64,000 bases of DNA. It comes from Microcaldota archaeon. Lineage in GTDB: Archaea; Micrarchaeota; Micrarchaeia; Micrarchaeales; Micrarchaeaceae. The notes under the pieces are model-generated. The model worked only from the letters and a program-made list of their open reading frames with translations, had not been told where the DNA came from and searched no databases. Position numbers and translations under genes: made by a program. The stretch is from positions 124,001-188,000 of the forward strand of contig JAJZAJ010000001.1 of assembly GCA_021799475.1 (NCBI GenBank). Direction: 5' to 3'. Below are positions 43,420 through 51,877 of the stretch, one piece after another (the stretch's first letter is position 1; the number at the start of each line of letters is the position of its first letter).

Positions 43420-43797
43420 ATGGATATCTATGCCGAGGAGATAATATCACACTATGAGCATCCGCACAACAGAGGAAAGCTGGCAACCGCGAACGCCGAG
43501 TTCCATGATTACAACCCAGTCTGCGGAGATGACATAACTATGTTTCTTGACGTAAAGGATGGAATAATAAAGGACGCTAAGTTTGATGGAGCAGGATGCG
43601 CTATAAGCATAGGCGCAGCGAGTATGTTGACCGATCTTATCAAGGGTAAAAGCGTAAAGGATGTTGAAAAGATGGGTGTGCACACCGTGGTCGATATGCT
43701 CGGTATAGACCCGGGTCCTGCAAGACTGAAATGTGCAACACTTTCTCTGAAGGCGGCACAGAAGGCGCTTGTATCGTATTCACGGACAGTCACGTGA
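43420..43797 (+). CDS. sufU: SufU/IscU-type scaffold
   Basis: 125-residue IscU-fold protein that accepts sulfur from SufS or carries nascent clusters. The three conserved cysteines are in YNPVCGDD, GAGCAIS and RLKCATLSL, with the family's N-terminal helix YAEEIISHYEHPHNRG. Last gene of the suf run. A short gap before it could hold its own weak promoter. Confidence 0.93.
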   Translation: MDIYAEEIISHYEHPHNRGKLATANAEFHDYNPVCGDDITMFLDVKDGIIKDAKFDGAGCAISIGAASMLTDLIKGKSVKDVEKMGVHTVVDMLGIDPGPARLKCATLSLKAAQKALVSYSRTVT

Positions 43798-43862
43798 TCC
43801 TTCGCTGCTTTATCTTATTTTTACTAGCAGCGGTAGATGGCGTTGTATTCCCGTGCGTTACG

Positions 43863-43880
43863 TGAAAGTATAAATACTTT
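43863..43880 (+). promoter_or_regulatory. TATA box of the secreted Ser/Thr-rich protein
   Basis: AAGTATAAATACTTTG lies about 27-40 bp before the ATG at 43905, so transcription should begin at or next to the start codon (leaderless). The inner AGTATAAATACT is nearly self-complementary. Confidence 0.55.
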
Positions 43881-43904
43881 GCTGCTGCTTTTCTTTTCGA
43901 TAAT

Positions 43905-44669
43905 ATGGCAAATACTACAACTTTGGCAATTGGTGCGATAGTCGTTATTGTAGTTATAGTAGCTGTTGTTGCTCTTTCATCTGGAGGGAAGCATACGACA
44001 ACTACGATACTGCAAACAGCCTCTTCTACCGTTTCTTCAGGATCGGGATCGAATAGCTCCACGGTGAACGCAACGACCACGTCTTCTGGAGGGCAGCAGA
44101 GCGGCGCTTCCGGAAGCGTTGGAAATATTACTTATGACAGTCTTAGCGCAAGCGGATACAGCACGTCAAGCGGCACATTTAACCTGACGCTGCCATGGAG
44201 CGGATCCAGCACAGGAGCGTTTGGAGGAGCGTCATGCGCGATTGCAGGATCAAATAGCAGTTCTACATTCTCGATGGATGACCCTGCGCAGTATTCTAAC
44301 GGAAAGGTGTACTGTCTGGGCGGAGAGAATAGCACGCCGATGTCTTTAGTGCTTGATACAGTCACAGGATATGCAGGCTTCAATGACAGCGTTACGCAGC
44401 CATTTTCGGCGCCGTATGTTATGAACTACAGCATAAACAACAGTTACAGCACGTGGCTGGTTGCCATACCGGTCGCATGCGGAGGTGGCACATGTTCCGT
44501 AAGCCTGCCATCAGGATGCCAGTTCGTACAGAATGCCAGCTACCTGAATACCAGCGCTTCGTTGGCGATATGCAAGGATCCATCACCAGGCAGATATCAA
44601 GTAACAATCACGCCACACGGGACAGGATCAGTCAGCATAGGCAGCACGGTCTACTTGTACTATAAGTGA
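43905..44669 (+). CDS. Secreted or anchored Ser/Thr-rich surface protein
   Basis: 254 residues. One N-terminal membrane helix (about 6-26, LAIGAIVVIVVIVAVVALSS) is followed by a Ser/Thr/Gly/Asn-rich linker with many N-glycosylation sequons (about 27-80), then a beta-rich domain with six cysteines, including CGGGTCSVSLPSGC. Pilin-like or membrane-anchored extracellular protein; disulfides likely. Family not recognised. Follows the suf operon but has its own promoter. Confidence 0.65.
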   Translation: MANTTTLAIGAIVVIVVIVAVVALSSGGKHTTTTILQTASSTVSSGSGSNSSTVNATTTSSGGQQSGASGSVGNITYDSLSASGYSTSSGTFNLTLPWSGSSTGAFGGASCAIAGSNSSSTFSMDDPAQYSNGKVYCLGGENSTPMSLVLDTVTGYAGFNDSVTQPFSAPYVMNYSINNSYSTWLVAIPVACGGGTCSVSLPSGCQFVQNASYLNTSASLAICKDPSPGRYQVTITPHGTGSVSIGSTVYLYYK

Positions 44670-44707
44670 AATGGTACAAGCGGTCCGATAAGGTTTGTTC
44701 CGGCTTT

Positions 44708-45208
44708 CTAGCTGTTCAACTTTACAGTGTCTCCGATAGCTATCCTTCCGGGCAGCGTTTCCAACACCATGGTGCCGTTCGCACATACATTCTTAGTCGA
44801 ATACGCCTGGGCTTCGTAGGCATATGTTACTATGCCGTTCTGCGCTATCCATGATTGTTCTAAGGGGATTTCCGTATTTGCCATCCAGAAGCATTGCTGC
44901 GACACATTTCCGAACAGGAAGAGCATTCCGATGCAGTCTTTCCGGTTGCCACAATCTCCTATGCTGCTCTGGTTCATATATCCCTGCAGCTGCTGCGGAA
45001 TGGTTTCAGCTAAGTATACGGAAAATATTGATGAAGCGTTGTTATTTTCCAGTGTTATGTTACCCGTAGTAAAAAAGGAATCAAGAGATATCCTGCCTTT
45101 ATCGCCAGGCTGTGAGAGAATGATAATGGCAACTAACAAAACTAACAAGATTGCCGCAGGTATTAGGATAGAGAGCTTGATTCTAACCATTTTTGTGTCT
45201 GAAGCCAT
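44708..45208 (-). CDS. DUF192 protein with N-terminal membrane anchor
   Basis: 166 residues. A membrane helix or signal anchor at about 12-32 (LSILIPAAILLVLLVAIIIL), then the DUF192 domain: FSVYLAETIPQQLQGYM, GMLFLFGNVSQQCFWMANTE, IPLEQSWIAQNG, and LETLPGRIAIGD. Contains four cysteines that could pair outside the cell. Second DUF192 gene in the window, and extracellular by topology. Next to the transporter gene, 9 bases apart. Confidence 0.8.
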   Translation of the reverse strand: MASDTKMVRIKLSILIPAAILLVLLVAIIILSQPGDKGRISLDSFFTTGNITLENNNASSIFSVYLAETIPQQLQGYMNQSSIGDCGNRKDCIGMLFLFGNVSQQCFWMANTEIPLEQSWIAQNGIVTYAYEAQAYSTKNVCANGTMVLETLPGRIAIGDTVKLNS

Positions 45209-45217
45209 TGGCGCACC

Positions 45218-46084
45218 TCAATTAGTTAGCATGTAAGCAGACATTAGAAGGACAAGTGACAAAACCAGCTTGCGCTTTATATCCTTTTCGTTGAACCATA
45301 TGCCTCCGGAGAGCACCATTACTACTACATATATAGTGTTGAGCATAGGGGAAACGAGGCTTATGACAGCAAGGCTTACCGCAATATAGTAGAGCACGCG
45401 GTACGCTGAAGTTAGTATCCCTATCGAGGTGATTGAGGCGAAGTTGTCTCTGAAGTTTCTCATTATTTCCCTGAAACCTCCATACCTTAACTGCATGTAA
45501 GCGAACATCTCGAAAAAGCCGATTGCCTGATACAGTATTACGAACGCTATTGTGTTCACACCTCCAAATAAGATGTATCTTGACAGAACCGCCGCCACTG
45601 CGTTGATGAATGAGATAATTGCCATGTACGAGACATACTTCTTGCCTTCAAACTGCTCGTTGAGCTTTGCTCCGCGTACAAAAAGCAGAAGGTATGTAGC
45701 GATTATGATTATCGTTATACCAGCATAATTTATGTAGCTCAGGCGTTCTCCGAGGAAAATGAAAGCAAGCATGACTGTGAAAAGCACCGGAAGGGAGCTG
45801 AATATCGAAGAGGAGACGGATATGCTTCCGTGTTTGAATACCCTGGCTATCAGCAGGTAGCTTGCAGTCGATAACGTGCTTATCACAAATATAATAGCGA
45901 TATTCGTATAGGATATGCTGAAATTCGCGAATGGCACTAGTGCCAGAGAGACAAGGAAGGCGATAAACGCGAAACTGGCGCTGTATGCGGACGCGTGTTC
46001 CTTCTGCAGCGTTTTTTTCTCTATTATGGTAGAGATCGCCATCAGAACTGACGCGGCTAAAGCAAAGTAGTACCACTGCAGCAT
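45218..46084 (-). CDS. EamA/DMT-type membrane transporter
   Basis: 288 residues from ATG 46084 (MLQWYYFALAASVLMA); the track's 46330 start would read through tRNA-Gln. About ten membrane helices in two halves. The first half has ASYLLIARVFKHGSISVSSS and the EamA-like PVLFTVMLAFIFLGERLSY block. Likely exports or takes up a small metabolite; the substrate is unknown. Ends next to the DUF192 gene, so they may share an mRNA. Confidence 0.78.
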   Translation of the reverse strand: MLQWYYFALAASVLMAISTIIEKKTLQKEHASAYSASFAFIAFLVSLALVPFANFSISYTNIAIIFVISTLSTASYLLIARVFKHGSISVSSSIFSSLPVLFTVMLAFIFLGERLSYINYAGITIIIIATYLLLFVRGAKLNEQFEGKKYVSYMAIISFINAVAAVLSRYILFGGVNTIAFVILYQAIGFFEMFAYMQLRYGGFREIMRNFRDNFASITSIGILTSAYRVLYYIAVSLAVISLVSPMLNTIYVVVMVLSGGIWFNEKDIKRKLVLSLVLLMSAYMLTN

Positions 46085-46222
46085 TGAATCTGCAGTATTT
46101 GTGCGTTCCTGTTTAAATCTTTTGGGAAACAGAACTTTTGGCAGGTGATTTGAATGAATGCGAAGGACGCCCGCGCCGTTCGCTGGTTGTTGGACGCCGC
46201 ATATTATGAATAGCGCCGATAT

Positions 46223-46295
46223 TAGCCCCAGCCGGATTCGAACCGACGTACGTGGGTCCAAAGCCCACGGTCCTGGGCCGCTAGACGATGGGGCT
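46223..46295 (-). tRNA. tRNA-Gln (anticodon TTG)
   Basis: Minus-strand cloverleaf: acceptor AGCCCCA/TGGGGCT with discriminator A, anticodon arm GTGGG-CTTTGGA-CCCAC giving TTG, T-arm CGTCGGTTCGAATCCGGC. CCA not encoded. 73 nt. Confidence 0.95.
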
Positions 46296-46353
46296 GCGGC
46301 TTTGCACTCCTTAGCATTTGAAAACTTCAATATTTAAACTTCTCTTTTCAATT

Positions 46354-46998
46354 ATGCGTGATTCCATGAGGTCTGCAGACGCGGCGACGCTGTTCCGTGT
46401 TTTACTTGCTGTTGTTGTAGTATATCTTGTGCTTGGCAGATTTAGCCCGTATATTATCTTCATGATAATCCTGTCGGAACGTGTTGTTGACGGGCTTGAT
46501 GGATATCTTGCGAGGAGGCAGGCAAGCAGAGGCAGGCTTGGTTTCGCCATGTACTTGAAAGGAGTGATGGGCAACGCAGAAGCAAAGAAAGGGATTGCGA
46601 AATGCAATGCGGCGCTGAGGAAAATAGCGCCGCATGGCAGCAGGCTGGATGTGGCGGGGGACAGATCAGTCGAATACATATTCTGGGCACTGTTCAGCTA
46701 TCTTGGACTTGTACCTCTATTCGTATTCATCATAGTGATAGTAAGGCATTCGTTCGTTGATGCTCTGATGGGATCCAAAGGCACGTCTTCGAAAATGAAA
46801 AGCAGGTTTGCGAATTCTATATACGCCTCTAATTACAGCCGGTTGCTCATAAACGTTCCGAAGGTACTGGCATTCGGGTATCTGCCTTTCGTCTACATAT
46901 ACGGATGGCCTTTATACATTGGTTACCTGCTCGTAGGTATCCTGGTTGCAGGCATACTTATCAGGGGGGCAGCAGAAGCGTATGAAAGCCTTATTTGA
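46354..46998 (+). CDS. CDP-alcohol phosphotransferase with split motif
   Basis: 214 residues from ATG 46354. Membrane enzyme that joins a CDP-activated lipid to an alcohol such as inositol phosphate or glycerol phosphate. The first half of the signature is VVDGLDGYLARR and the second is HGSRLDVAGDRSVE. Normally only 8-9 residues separate the AR from the next Gly; here about 40 do (QASRGRLGFAMYLKG onward). Around five membrane helices. TATA-like CAATATTTAAAC about 25 bp before this ATG supports the shorter start. Confidence 0.78.
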   Translation: MRDSMRSADAATLFRVLLAVVVVYLVLGRFSPYIIFMIILSERVVDGLDGYLARRQASRGRLGFAMYLKGVMGNAEAKKGIAKCNAALRKIAPHGSRLDVAGDRSVEYIFWALFSYLGLVPLFVFIIVIVRHSFVDALMGSKGTSSKMKSRFANSIYASNYSRLLINVPKVLAFGYLPFVYIYGWPLYIGYLLVGILVAGILIRGAAEAYESLI

Positions 46999-47041
46999 AT
47001 AATGAATCGGAATCTGAAAAGGCTTTGGGCTACAGCACGGG

Positions 47042-47716
47042 TTACGCGTGATAATTTGTGTTTTGCGCAGGTTCATCATCAAATGAGCCCGTATTCTGTC
47101 TTGAGCGGAGGCGGTTTGCTGACAGGTCTGTGAACATTTCCATTATTTTTATCTTTAGCTCCTCATCGGGAAGCACAGCCATGGTCTCAGGTAGGCACAT
47201 GTAACCGAGAGCCGCTTCCGGATGCAGCAGCCTCGTCTCATTGACTATCTCCGCGAATACCCATGCGGGTTTGAATGAACCTTTTTTTGTCCTGACCGGC
47301 TGCCGTGAGATATCGTCAGCATATCTGTCCAGCCTGTCCTTAAGGACCAGGTAAAAATCAGGTATCTGCTCCGGCTTTGCACGCATAGAGAGGTCATCCG
47401 ATATTCCGCGCAATACTTTTATCGTAAGGGTTCTTGCAGTTTCCCTGCTGTTCGGATATGATGGGTTTTCTGTTGTTGCGTTCTCTATATGTGCCTTTAT
47501 AAGATCGCCGACTATTTCGATGCGCATGCGCGGTTCGTTGTATGGAAGCTTGACTATATCCTGCCACCACAGGTTTATTGAACCTGGTCTGCTCTTCTTT
47601 CCGTTGTGCCTGCCCTGCAGCCTTGTCAGTATGCAGTACATCGCCTTTGCAGGGGTAGTCGCTTTGTCTTCGATATCGCCGTTATATAACTTAGGTTTTT
47701 CAGCCACAGAACTCAT
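47042..47716 (-). CDS. Hypothetical protein
   Basis: 224 residues, not recognised. Soluble and helix-rich: LWWQDIVKLPYNEPRMRIEI, ISDDLSMRAKPEQIPDFYLV, and a long acidic C-terminal helix. One cysteine near the N-terminus and one in GYMCLPE. No enzyme motif. Single gene between convergent and divergent neighbours. Confidence 0.5.
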   Translation of the reverse strand: MSSVAEKPKLYNGDIEDKATTPAKAMYCILTRLQGRHNGKKSRPGSINLWWQDIVKLPYNEPRMRIEIVGDLIKAHIENATTENPSYPNSRETARTLTIKVLRGISDDLSMRAKPEQIPDFYLVLKDRLDRYADDISRQPVRTKKGSFKPAWVFAEIVNETRLLHPEAALGYMCLPETMAVLPDEELKIKIMEMFTDLSANRLRSRQNTGSFDDEPAQNTNYHA

Positions 47717-47862
47717 ATGTATCCTAGTATGCTTATTTCCAGTCCATAATATATAAGGTTTTTGCAGTACCTCGCTTTAGTGTGTATCGTTGGTTCCGTG
47801 CCGCTACTTGCGCAGCTTTATATATCTTTATACGCTAAAGAGAAAAGACAGAAGTGAGTCCT

Positions 47863-48288
47863 ATGATAACGAACTTTACAATAGCGACAGTAGAAGGAAG
47901 AATCGAGTCGGCAGAAGCGCTTAGCAGACAGAGGTTCCCGAAATTAAACGTCAACCTTGACAGTGTTAACGTAGATGGGACCAAGATAAAGGTATCTTAT
48001 ACGTTCCTAGCAGACTACTTTGACAATGACGGAAAGGACGCAAAGAACATCGGCCAGGTTAAGCTCGGTGGATTGATAGAGCTGACTGAGAGCAAGGATA
48101 ACGCTGCAGCAGTGCAGAAGAAGTGGAACGAGAAGAAGATGCTGCCTGTCGAGCTTGCTGAGGAGATAATAAACGGGCTGAACTTCCGGTGCAGCGCAAC
48201 AGGAACTCTTGTTGCATACGCTCTTGGGCTAATCCCGCCAATAGTAATAAGCCAGACAAAGATAAGCGAACAGCAGTCTGCCAAATAG
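47863..48288 (+). CDS. SecB-like or beta-sheet chaperone-type protein
   Basis: 141 residues from ATG 47863 (MITNFTIATVEGRIESAEAL). N-terminal strands KLNVNLDSVNVDGTKIKVSYTF, then an acidic loop and a last helix LAEEIINGLNFRCSATGTLV followed by GLIPPIVISQTKI. The order of strands plus C-terminal PP-containing segment recalls SecB-fold proteins, but identity is low. A TATA-like TTTATATATCTTTATAC at about 47817-47833 fits a short leader. Function tentative. Confidence 0.5.
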   Translation: MITNFTIATVEGRIESAEALSRQRFPKLNVNLDSVNVDGTKIKVSYTFLADYFDNDGKDAKNIGQVKLGGLIELTESKDNAAAVQKKWNEKKMLPVELAEEIINGLNFRCSATGTLVAYALGLIPPIVISQTKISEQQSAK

Positions 48289-48427
48289 GAGCAGTAGACA
48301 ACAGGTTTAAGACGTCTGTTCTGCTATTTTTATTTTCATAAGCGGCAGAGCCCTGCGCGTCTCTCGAAAGCGGACATGCCGTGCCGCTATGAGATAAGCT
48401 TTAAGCTTTCACCGGTGATTCTTTACC

Positions 48428-50902
48428 ATGCCTGGTTCTAAATCAGATGCAGAGCGCCAGCCGCAGGAAGCGGAAATGCAGCTTGAACTATCAATAATAG
48501 ACGTAGACTATCTGCTCGGAGGAGATGGAGCAGTGATACGGATGACCTGCAAAGGAAGCGATGGCAGGGCATATGAGGTATTTGATGAGGATTTTCTGCC
48601 CTATTTCTTCTTCATACCTTCTGGAGACATGGATGAAGCGATGATAAAAGGAATGCGGAAAACGGAGTTTGGGACAGTTATTGCGGTGAAAAAAGTAGAG
48701 AGGGCGGAAAGGCAGGTATTCGGAAAGAAGGAATCTGGCTTCAATATCTATACGTCGGCCCCCGCGGAAGTGCCAAAGCTCAGTGCAGAGTTCAAGAAAT
48801 ACGGAAAGTGCTTCGAATACGACATCCCGTTCGCGAAAAGGTATATTATAAACAAGCAGATAACGCCATTCGTTCCATACTCGATGAGAGTTGCCAAGAG
48901 AGGCAGCGCTTTCCTGCTTAGAGAAATGTCCCGTATGGATAAGGATACAATGCCGAGTCTGAACGCCCTTGCGTTTGATATAGAGGTTTATAACCCCAAA
49001 GTAGTAACGATGGCGGAAAAGGATCCGATAATCATGATAAGCTACTGGTACAGTGCAGGAAAAATGAGTAAACGAGGGGTTCTTACATGGAAGAAGATAG
49101 ACAGGCCTTTTGTAGAGACCGTGTCTGATGAGAAAGAGATGGTGCGCAGGTTTGTCTCGCTGGTAAACGAGCTCGATATAGACATAATATCCGGATATAA
49201 TTCGGCCAGTTTCGACATCAAGTACCTAATCGATAGGTGTGCAGTATTAGGGATAGAGTTTGACCTGAGCAGATACAAAGGAGGTACGAAAATAGAGAGG
49301 CATGGCATGGTCGACAGGGTTAAGATATCTGGAAGGGTGCATGTTGACATGTACCATGTGGCGAAATTCATTTCCGTGGTCGGTTCCTCTGAGTACATGC
49401 TGAAACTCAACAGGTATAGGCTCAAGGATGTATACGAGGCGATAAGCGGAGGCAAGAAGATGATGGTTGACAAAGCAAATATCTGGGCGCTATGGGATGG
49501 GACAAGGGAAGACCTGGAAACGCTTGCGGACTACAATCTTAATGACAGCGAGGCGCTCATGTCGGTGTATAACGCCCTGGTGCAGATAATGATAGAACTA
49601 TCAAGGACGACAGGAGATATGCTTACAGATACCGCAGTTTCCACTACCGGCCAGCTTGTTGAGTTCTCACTGATGCGCTGGGCGCATAAATACAAAGAAG
49701 TAATACCGAACAAACCGGAAGAGAGGGATATCAGGAGCAGGGGGGATAACCCGATAGAGGGTGCATATGTAAAAACGCCCGATCCTGGTATTTATGACAA
49801 CCTTGTCGTGTTTGACTACAGGGGGCTGTATCCATCAATAATCATCTCGCACAATATTGATCCGTCTACGGTAACAAATGATGGTGCAGACTGCTTCGAA
49901 TCCCCTATAGGGGTCAAGTTTACTAAGAGAAGGAAGGGAATAATGCCGATGATACTGCAGAACCTCATGGACCAGAGGGTCGAGGTAAAGAAGGCTTACA
50001 AGAAGGATCCGTCGAATATGTCAGTAGGAGCAAGATCGCAAGCGCTTAAGATATTATCAAACTCTTTTTACGGTTACTTGGGATACGCGCGCTCCCGCTG
50101 GTATTCTAGGGAGTGCGCCGGCAGCGTTACCGCCTATGGCCGTCAGTATATCAAGGATACGATAGCAAAGGCAGAGGATTTCGGCTTCCGGGTATTGTAC
50201 TCCGATACAGATTCTGTCATACTTCTGCTTGGCGGAAAGCCGAATGAAGACGCCCTGCGGTTCATGAATGAGATAAACATGAAGCTGCCTGCCCCTATGG
50301 AACTGGAGCTCGAGGATTTCTACAAGAGAGGCATTTTCGTAGGAAAGAAAACAGACAAGGAGTCTAAAGGGGCGAAGAAGAAATACGCTTTGATATCCGA
50401 TAAGGGAAGGATAAAGATCCGTGGTTTTGAGCTGGTGAGGAGGGACTGGTCGAAGATAGCCAGGGAAACGCAGAGGAAAGTGCTTGAGACGATACTCGAA
50501 CAGGGAAGCAAGGAAAAAGCCGCAGAGATAGTAAGAGAAGTAGTAAAAAGGCTCAAGGAAGGGAAAGTGCCGCTTAGCGAGCTTGTTGTCAGCACACAGC
50601 TCAAGAAGAGCATATCTTCTTATGACCTTACCTCACCGGAGCTGGAAGCTGCAAGAAAAGCGATAAAATCAGGGAAAAAGACGAGGGAGGAGATGGAGCA
50701 CGGAGTGATAAACTACGTTATAACGAAACACGGCTCAACGATATCAGATAAGGCGCAGCTTGAGGAATTTGCGGACGGATACGATGCCGATTATTACATA
50801 AACAACCAGGTTCTGCCTGCCACTATGAGGATCCTGAAAGAGCTGGACTTCAGCGAGGAAGAGCTTAAGAACCTTGGAAAACAGAAGAAATTGGGAGGTT
50901 GA
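48428..50902 (+). CDS. polB: Family B DNA polymerase
   Basis: 824-residue replicative-type polymerase. Exonuclease acids: ALAFDIEVY (exo I), SGYNSASFDIKYLI (exo II) and ADYNLNDSEALM (exo III). Polymerase motifs: DYRGLYPSIIISHNI (A), LKILSNSFYGYLGYARSR (B) and LYSDTDSVIL (C), then the KKKYALISDKGRIKIRGFE region. Proofreading and synthesis should both work. The ATG of the next gene overlaps its TGA. Confidence 0.97.
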   Translation: MPGSKSDAERQPQEAEMQLELSIIDVDYLLGGDGAVIRMTCKGSDGRAYEVFDEDFLPYFFFIPSGDMDEAMIKGMRKTEFGTVIAVKKVERAERQVFGKKESGFNIYTSAPAEVPKLSAEFKKYGKCFEYDIPFAKRYIINKQITPFVPYSMRVAKRGSAFLLREMSRMDKDTMPSLNALAFDIEVYNPKVVTMAEKDPIIMISYWYSAGKMSKRGVLTWKKIDRPFVETVSDEKEMVRRFVSLVNELDIDIISGYNSASFDIKYLIDRCAVLGIEFDLSRYKGGTKIERHGMVDRVKISGRVHVDMYHVAKFISVVGSSEYMLKLNRYRLKDVYEAISGGKKMMVDKANIWALWDGTREDLETLADYNLNDSEALMSVYNALVQIMIELSRTTGDMLTDTAVSTTGQLVEFSLMRWAHKYKEVIPNKPEERDIRSRGDNPIEGAYVKTPDPGIYDNLVVFDYRGLYPSIIISHNIDPSTVTNDGADCFESPIGVKFTKRRKGIMPMILQNLMDQRVEVKKAYKKDPSNMSVGARSQALKILSNSFYGYLGYARSRWYSRECAGSVTAYGRQYIKDTIAKAEDFGFRVLYSDTDSVILLLGGKPNEDALRFMNEINMKLPAPMELELEDFYKRGIFVGKKTDKESKGAKKKYALISDKGRIKIRGFELVRRDWSKIARETQRKVLETILEQGSKEKAAEIVREVVKRLKEGKVPLSELVVSTQLKKSISSYDLTSPELEAARKAIKSGKKTREEMEHGVINYVITKHGSTISDKAQLEEFADGYDADYYINNQVLPATMRILKELDFSEEELKNLGKQKKLGG

Positions 50903-51807
50903 TGGAGCACAAGCATGAAACAGTTGATCCGGAACTGGTAAAGGAAGTAGGCAGGGCTTCGTACGAGGCACTGATGAAGGCGAAGGCGATGGTGAAGCCC
51001 GGAGTGAGGCTGCTCGACGTGGCGGACGCCGCTGAGGGGTTCCTTAAGGAGAAGGGATTTGGTTGTGCCTTCCCGCTTAACCTTTCGATAAACGAGCAGG
51101 CTGCGCACTACACGCCTAGCGTCGAGGATGAAACCGTGTTTCCGGATAACGCTCTCGTTAAAGTTGACTTCGGTGCTGCAAAGGAGGGAGTGCTCGGGGA
51201 CTGCGCATTGACGGTAGACTTGTCAGGCAAATACGGAAAGCTGGTGGAATCCGTGGATGATGCATTGAAGAACGCGATAGCGGTAGTCAAGGCGGGAGTC
51301 AGGGTAAGCGACATAGGAGCGGAGATAGAGAAGACAATAGAAGCTGCTGGATTCCTGCCGATAAAGAACCTTGGAGGCCATGAGGTCGCGGTGCACGATT
51401 TGCATTCCAGTACGTTCATACCAAACTATGACAATGGAGATGACACAGTACTGGAAGAAGGGATGACGGTGGCGATAGAGCCGTTTGCTGTAGACGGTAA
51501 GAAGCAGGCAGTGTACGAATCAGATATATGCGACATATATAGCTATAATGGAGCGACGGGGGTAAGGAACCCTGACGCCAGGAAGATACTTGAGGAAATA
51601 GACGAGAGATATCAGAGCGAGCCGTTCGCGGTGAGATGGCTCTCCATGGTAGTCCCTGCAAAGTTCTCCCTTTATTTGGCGATAAAGGAGCTGCAGAGAT
51701 ATGAGATGTTGCAGCCGTATCCTACCTTGGTCGGCTATGGAATGATTGCGCAGGCGGAAGCCGAGGTGCTGGTTACGGCAGACGGGTGCGATGTTCTCAC
51801 AAAGTAA
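50902..51807 (+). CDS. map: Methionine aminopeptidase (type II)
   Basis: 301 residues from ATG 50902. Removes the initiator methionine. Metal ligands in order: VKVDFGA (Asp), GDCALTVDL (Asp), LGGHEVAVHDLHS (His), VAIEPFA (Glu) and AQAEAEVLVT (Glu). The insert between the histidine and glutamate ligands marks type II, the archaeal form. Coupled to polB by a 1-base overlap (TGATG). Confidence 0.95.
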   Translation: MEHKHETVDPELVKEVGRASYEALMKAKAMVKPGVRLLDVADAAEGFLKEKGFGCAFPLNLSINEQAAHYTPSVEDETVFPDNALVKVDFGAAKEGVLGDCALTVDLSGKYGKLVESVDDALKNAIAVVKAGVRVSDIGAEIEKTIEAAGFLPIKNLGGHEVAVHDLHSSTFIPNYDNGDDTVLEEGMTVAIEPFAVDGKKQAVYESDICDIYSYNGATGVRNPDARKILEEIDERYQSEPFAVRWLSMVVPAKFSLYLAIKELQRYEMLQPYPTLVGYGMIAQAEAEVLVTADGCDVLTK

Positions 51808-51877
51808 CTAAGTAACTGTGAATAACCGTGAAGGAGATAGCAGCGCATATGTGCATGCTGTGAGTCGCTGTCAGCGC

